Source: Planctomycetota bacterium (GTDB taxonomy: Bacteria; Planctomycetota; Phycisphaerae; Sedimentisphaerales; Anaerohalosphaeraceae). Taken from it: 64,000 bases of DNA. Of the stretch, positions 60,154-64,000 are shown piece by piece. The position numbers and the translations under genes are program-made. A model generated the notes under the pieces. That model worked only from the letters and a program-made list of their open reading frames with translations, ran no database searches and was not told the DNA's origin. The stretch spans positions 62,001 through 126,000 of the forward strand of contig JAKPDO010000017.1 in assembly GCA_029552545.1 (NCBI GenBank). Direction: 5' to 3'. The stretch's first letter is position 1, and each line of letters starts with the position of its first letter.

Positions 60154-60165
60154 ACCGGAAACGAT

Positions 60166-62136
60166 ATGATTGCCCATGCTCCCCAGGACGGTTTGGAGGC
60201 GCATCAGCTGCTGGGACCGAACGGCTGGGTCGCCCGCTGCAGTGCCGATTATGAATATCGGCCCCAGCAGATTGCCATGGCCTCCAAAGTCATCGAGGCA
60301 CTCCGCCAGAAATACATCCTTGTGGCGGAGGCGGGTACGGGCGTCGGCAAAAGTTTTGCCTATCTGGCCGCCGCTCTCGACCAGGCCTTTCGCAAAAACG
60401 GGCGGGTACTCATCAGCACATACACCATCCACCTCCAGCAGCAGCTGTTGGAGAAAGACATTCCCTTCCTTCAGCAGGCCGTCCCGCAGCCCTTTACGGC
60501 CTGTCTGGCCAAAGGCCGAAACCATTACCTGTGCCTGCGGCGGCTCCGCTATGCCCTAAACCGCCGACAAGCCCTCTTTGAAGACCGAGGCAGCGAATTG
60601 TCCATCCTGAGCGAATGGGCCCGGAACACCCAGGATGGTTCTCTCAGTGATTTGAAAACCCAGCCCTCCCCGCAGCTCTGGCAGACCGTTCAGAGCGAAC
60701 ACGGCATCTGCCGGGGCCGTAAGTGTCCTTCTTTTCGGGAATGTTTCTACTGGCAGGCCAGACAAAAACTGGAAACCGCCGACATCATTGTCGCCAACCA
60801 TGCCCTCCTGTTCAGTGATTTGGTTCTCAGACAGAGCGGAGCGAGCATCCTGCCTCCCTATCGATTTGTCATTCTCGACGAAGCCCACAATCTCGAACAC
60901 GTTGCGGAAGAGCATTTCGGAATCGAATTGAGCCCCTTCTCCCTCCGGCACCTGCTGGATACGCTCTGCCACCCTCGACACCACAAGGGGCTTTTGGACA
61001 GCGGTGCCGCCCACCAAAAGGCCCGCAAGCTTGTCAACCAGTGCCGTCGAGAAGCAGACCTGTTCTTTGCACAGATTCAGGCCTGGTACGAGCAGACCGC
61101 CGAAGAAACCGGCGGCCGATGCACCCCGGACTTTGTCAGCGATAACCTCACCGAACCGCTCCGTCAGCTTCGGCTCGAGCTGAACCGTCTGGTCAAAGAG
61201 GAGGAAAACGAAGACCAGCGGCTGGAGTTCCAGCGGATTATCGACCGCTGCCAGGAAACCGAACAGAAGTTAAAAATCTTTCTGTCCCAGTCCCAGGAAG
61301 GATTTGTGTACTGGGTGGAAGAAGAAGCCGGCCCGCGCAGGACGGTGGTTCTTCGCAGCGCGCCTTTGGATGTGGGGCCGTATGTCAAGGCGTGCCTCTT
61401 CGACGTGTTTGACTCCGTTGTGCTCACCAGCGCCACCCTCAGCAGCGGGCAATCCGAAGACGGTTTTAACTTCTTCACCCGCCGTATCGGACTGGAAAAC
61501 TATCAGTCTCTTCAGGTCGGCTCTCCCTTTGATTACAGCCGTCAGGTGCGTCTGTATCTGGAAGCCAACATGCCCGACCCCAACAGCGAGGCCTTTCAGG
61601 AAAAAGCCGTCCGGGCCATCCAAAAATATCTCCTCAAAACCGAAGGCCGTGCCTTTATCCTCTTTACAAGCCACACGATGCTTCGGCAGATGGCCGACTG
61701 CCTGGCCGGCTGGCTGGCCGAACAGAACATGACCGCCCTGATTCAGGGCGAAGGACAGGACCGAGCCGCCCTGCTGGCCCAGTTCAAAACCCTCCCCCGC
61801 TGCGTCCTCTTCGGCACCGACAGTTTCTGGCAGGGTGTCGATGTGCCGGGCGAACAGCTGTCTAATGTGATTATCGTCCGGCTGCCGTTTGCCGTACCCG
61901 GACACCCCCTCATCCAGGGCCGAATTGAGCAAATCCGGGCCCAGGGAGGCAATCCGTTTTACGACTATCAGGTCCCGATGGCCATCCTAAAGTTCAAACA
62001 GGGCTTCGGACGTCTGATTCGCCGGAAAACCGATCAGGGCATCGTCGCCGTATTAGACAGCCGAATCCTTCAAAAAATGTACGGAAAACAGTTCCTTCAA
62101 GCCCTGCCGGAATGCCCCATTTCTATTGAAGAGTAA
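60166..62136 (+). CDS. DinG/XPD-family ATP-dependent DNA helicase
   Basis: A 656-aa superfamily 2 helicase. Motifs in order: Q-like YEYRPQQIAMA, Walker A VAEAGTGVGKSFAYL, four Fe-S cysteines between CLAKGRNHYLCLRRL and CRGRKCPSFRECF, Walker B ILDEAHNLEHVAEEHF, TSATLSSGQS, ILFTSHTMLRQ, FGTDSFWQGVDVPG and the Q/R motif FKQGFGRLIRRKTDQG. This is the DinG/YoaA group, which unwinds 5' to 3', including forked or R-loop substrates. No exonuclease domain is fused, unlike firmicute DinG. Confidence 0.93.
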   Translation: MIAHAPQDGLEAHQLLGPNGWVARCSADYEYRPQQIAMASKVIEALRQKYILVAEAGTGVGKSFAYLAAALDQAFRKNGRVLISTYTIHLQQQLLEKDIPFLQQAVPQPFTACLAKGRNHYLCLRRLRYALNRRQALFEDRGSELSILSEWARNTQDGSLSDLKTQPSPQLWQTVQSEHGICRGRKCPSFRECFYWQARQKLETADIIVANHALLFSDLVLRQSGASILPPYRFVILDEAHNLEHVAEEHFGIELSPFSLRHLLDTLCHPRHHKGLLDSGAAHQKARKLVNQCRREADLFFAQIQAWYEQTAEETGGRCTPDFVSDNLTEPLRQLRLELNRLVKEEENEDQRLEFQRIIDRCQETEQKLKIFLSQSQEGFVYWVEEEAGPRRTVVLRSAPLDVGPYVKACLFDVFDSVVLTSATLSSGQSEDGFNFFTRRIGLENYQSLQVGSPFDYSRQVRLYLEANMPDPNSEAFQEKAVRAIQKYLLKTEGRAFILFTSHTMLRQMADCLAGWLAEQNMTALIQGEGQDRAALLAQFKTLPRCVLFGTDSFWQGVDVPGEQLSNVIIVRLPFAVPGHPLIQGRIEQIRAQGGNPFYDYQVPMAILKFKQGFGRLIRRKTDQGIVAVLDSRILQKMYGKQFLQALPECPISIEE

Positions 62137-62194
62137 TTGTGTCCCCTTAATGTATTTTCCCTTTATTCAATTCAGTCACTCGTCCTTTTTGCCG

Positions 62195-62244
62195 ATAACA
62201 GCAAAGACCTAAACTGTTATTTCCGGCAAGACGAAAATCCGGAA
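62195..62244 (+). repeat. Two adjacent hairpins in a gene leader
   Basis: ATAACAG (62195-62201) pairs with CTGTTAT (62214-62220), and immediately TTCCGG (62221-62226) pairs with CCGGAA (62239-62244). Each loop is exactly 12 nt and begins with CAA; both contain a nearby GAC (CAAAGACCTAAA and CAAGACGAAAAT). No T-run follows, so this is not a terminator. It lies 20 nt before the start of the next gene. Confidence 0.5.
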
Positions 62245-62264
62245 AAAATGGGGCAGATGGAAGT

Positions 62265-62642
62265 ATGAAAAACTATACGGAATCTTTGATTCTGGATGAC
62301 TGGCGTCGCATTTGGGCCGCCTATCAGAAACACCTTACCCTTTTTATTCTCGCTCTGGCCGTTGATACCGTGAGCACAATCTATTTTATGACTTCCTCCG
62401 GGCCGGAACAGGAGTTTCACCCGCTGGTTCGGATGGCCGCATTCGCCTACGGACCTATCGCAGGTCCTGTTTTGGCCGCTGCCTATAAACTAATCGCTGC
62501 CTTGATTGTTGTCCTGTATTGGCACAAACTCGCCGCTCCTATTTTGACCACAGCGGCGTTGTTTTATTTGTTTGCGGCCTTTTACAATTATTTTGCGGTT
62601 GAACTCTATCTCAATGGGCTTATGCCCTGGCTTCCGTTTTAG
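62265..62642 (+). CDS. Small membrane protein, DUF5658-like
   Basis: A 125-aa protein with three hydrophobic helices. The pattern of the first helix with VDTVSTIYFM followed by GPEQEFHPLV, and two further helices, resembles DUF5658 proteins of unknown function (a conserved Asp-x2-Ser/Thr-Thr, then Glu-x-Asn/His-Pro); assignment is tentative. GGAAG lies just upstream of ATG 62265, and two hairpins form its leader. Its 3' end overlaps the convergent gene by 23 nt. Confidence 0.7.
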   Translation: MKNYTESLILDDWRRIWAAYQKHLTLFILALAVDTVSTIYFMTSSGPEQEFHPLVRMAAFAYGPIAGPVLAAAYKLIAALIVVLYWHKLAAPILTTAALFYLFAAFYNYFAVELYLNGLMPWLPF

Positions 62643-63042
62643 CGGCAGATAATTCCGGTGTGCGCTTCATGCGCTCGCTGTATCCGAACTCCAAATCTTC
62701 AAATAATTCCATATCCGGGGCTGTTAGTGTCTCCAACGAATGATACGAAATCACCAGTTGGGGTTTCAGACGAACGGCATCCGAAAAAGAATCTGCAACA
62801 TAGCGGCATTGCTGAAGAATCGGCTCGGATGGATAATCCGGAAAGGCCCACGTCACTTCCCACCAGGTACGCTGGTGCTTCTGAGCCCACTCCGTCAAAA
62901 CATCCTCATCATACACCCCTTCCAATACAGAAAAATACCCCGCCGGAATCCGTATCTGGCGCCAAATTGGAGAAGCCGGGGATATCTTCAGCAGGATGGG
63001 CCAAAGCTCCTCAAACGCCATCAGAAGGGTCTGCCTCTTCAT
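62620..63042 (-). CDS. Hypothetical protein
   Basis: A 140-aa protein without recognised family. It is acidic and aromatic-rich in the middle (RTWWEVTWAFPDYPSEP), with no signal peptide or membrane helix. ATG 63042 is preceded by GGAGGT at a short spacing, which supports translation; the frame extends upstream to 63207 through the intergenic space and into the tRNA region and was not used. It is the only leftward gene between the helicase unit and tRNA-Arg, and overlaps the 3' end of the convergent gene by 23 nt. Confidence 0.6.
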   Translation of the reverse strand: MKRQTLLMAFEELWPILLKISPASPIWRQIRIPAGYFSVLEGVYDEDVLTEWAQKHQRTWWEVTWAFPDYPSEPILQQCRYVADSFSDAVRLKPQLVISYHSLETLTAPDMELFEDLEFGYSERMKRTPELSAAKTEARA

Positions 63043-63208
63043 AAGACCTCCATCATCACAATTTCTTCCTCCGAAGCCGCCCGGCCAAGATAAAACAAAA
63101 TTATTGTGAAAAGATTGACGGCAGGTGTTTTTTTGATTATTTCCGGAGCCGTTCCGACGACAATCCAGACAAAATCCTGCAACCCCCTTTTGCGAAAGCA
63201 CTTCCAAA

Positions 63209-63281
<73 letters not shown>

Positions 63282-63365
63282 TTTCCTTCTTACAAATACG
63301 CCAAAAACCCCCGCAAGTCAAGAACCAAAAACCCATTCCGATACTTTCCGGACTTTTTCCACAGA

Positions 63366-63393
63366 TTGACAGCCGTCCGGATTCGGGTAAGAT
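63366..63393 (+). promoter_or_regulatory. Promoter of waaA
   Basis: A perfect TTGACA (63366-63371), 16-nt spacer, TAAGAT (63388-63393), 26 nt before the start codon. Confidence 0.6.
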
Positions 63394-63419
63394 GCCCTTT
63401 TCCTGAAACGGCGTACCCT

Positions 63420-64000
63420 ATGAGATACCTGATTGATTTGGCTTACATCCTTGCTTTGCTCGGATACAGTCCGAAGATTGTCTATCGGATGCTGAAGGAA
63501 AACCGCTACAAGTCCGGCTGGGACCAGCGTTTGGGAAAGGTCCAGCGGCGGTTTCCGGAGCATCCCTGCCTTTGGATACACGCCGTCAGCGTAGGCGAGG
63601 TCAACGCCGCCCGCACCCTCATCGACGAACTCCTCCGGCAAATGCCCGAGTATGAAATCGTCCTGACCTCCACCACTGACACCGGTCTTCAGCGTGCCCG
63701 CTCGCTGTATGAAAAAACCCTGACAGTCTCCTATTTTCCGTTCGACTTGTCCTGGATTATAAGTCGGGCCTTCAAACGAATCAAACCCCGGGCGATTCTG
63801 CTGATGGAGCTGGAGGTCTGGCCGAATCTAACGGCTCTGGCGACAGAGCAAAAGATTCCGGTGATTGTGGTCAACGGACGGCTCAGCGACAAAAGTTTCC
63901 CCCGCTATCTGAAAATCCGTCCCTTTGTCCGGCGCACCTTCAGCCGTCTTGCTATGGTACTGGCTCAAACGGAGGAATACGCCCACCGCTTTATTGCCTT
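63420..64000 (+). CDS. waaA: 3-deoxy-D-manno-octulosonic acid transferase, 5' part
   Basis: The first 193 codons of a gene that runs past the window edge. Membrane-bound glycosyltransferase that adds Kdo from CMP-Kdo to lipid IVA in LPS core synthesis. An N-terminal hydrophobic anchor (MRYLIDLAYILALLGYSPK) is followed by SGWDQRLGKV, then IHAVSVGEVNAARTLIDELL, which holds the catalytic glutamate, LTSTTDTGLQRA and LLMELEVWPNLTALA, all typical of WaaA/KdtA. The consensus promoter just upstream supports ATG 63420. Its presence implies a lipopolysaccharide-bearing outer membrane. Confidence 0.94.
   Translation, partial: MRYLIDLAYILALLGYSPKIVYRMLKENRYKSGWDQRLGKVQRRFPEHPCLWIHAVSVGEVNAARTLIDELLRQMPEYEIVLTSTTDTGLQRARSLYEKTLTVSYFPFDLSWIISRAFKRIKPRAILLMELEVWPNLTALATEQKIPVIVVNGRLSDKSFPRYLKIRPFVRRTFSRLAMVLAQTEEYAHRFIA

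Overview
The window reads as a stretch of core chromosome from a Planctomycetota bacterium, most likely class Phycisphaerae (Sedimentisphaerales-like). Basis: a 126-aa protein of the family restricted to Verrucomicrobia and Planctomycetes (Minf_1886/Plancto_Ver type), a PEP-CTERM sorted exoprotein, a WaaA gene implying LPS, an unusual sigma-70 factor with N-terminal helix-turn-helix domains, and a GH94/GH130/GPH sugar cluster. Use of ThiH (the radical-SAM, oxygen-sensitive thiazole route) and a PflX-like radical SAM protein fit an anaerobic saccharolytic lifestyle. This placement is inferred from gene content, not from a marker-gene search. I see no prophage, insertion sequence or CRISPR array.

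Layout. 0-6 kb: PEP-CTERM protein, NCS2 purine-type permease, pgsA, then a leftward operon headed by a fluoride riboswitch (crcB, DUF190, an isoprenylcysteine-methyltransferase-like membrane protein, an MFS transporter). 6-9 kb: leftward thiF-thiS-thiG-thiH behind a TPP riboswitch with terminator. 9-16 kb: a small methyltransferase, two exported cysteine-rich proteins, rimO, and two tandem secretin-domain lipoproteins. 16-23.5 kb: a MagIII-type glycosylase, a CPBP protease, unknown proteins, a XerD-type recombinase, then lipoprotein-galE-hexokinase. 23.5-27.6 kb: leftward SRP RNA-dnaX-recR-rpoN. 27.7-34.4 kb: ferredoxin, proC, the multi-domain sigma factor, and a fused electron transfer flavoprotein with its quinone oxidoreductase. 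34.4-43.4 kb: DUF456 protein, radical SAM protein, dapF, and a leftward four-gene disaccharide phosphorolysis cluster (GPH, GH130, GPH, GH94). 43.4-44 kb: AT-rich intergenic region. 44-53.9 kb: dnaE, membrane protein, tmk, holB, PSP1/RicT-like gene, metG, Minf_1886-like gene. 53.9-62.1 kb: miaA (leftward), ispA, dxs, nadK, a secreted repeat protein and a DinG-type helicase. 62-64 kb: small unknown genes, tRNA-Arg(CCG), and the 5' part of waaA.

Genes are tightly packed: many adjacent same-strand pairs share a 4-nt ATGA stop/start overlap, and three convergent pairs overlap at their 3' ends (47, 22 and 23 nt). The items most worth following are the fluoride-riboswitch operon with a methyltransferase and MFS gene, the sigma factor with three upstream HTH segments, the A9 slippage site predicted to give a short DnaX product, the exported metallothionein-like proteins, and the tandem orphan secretins with coiled-coil tails.
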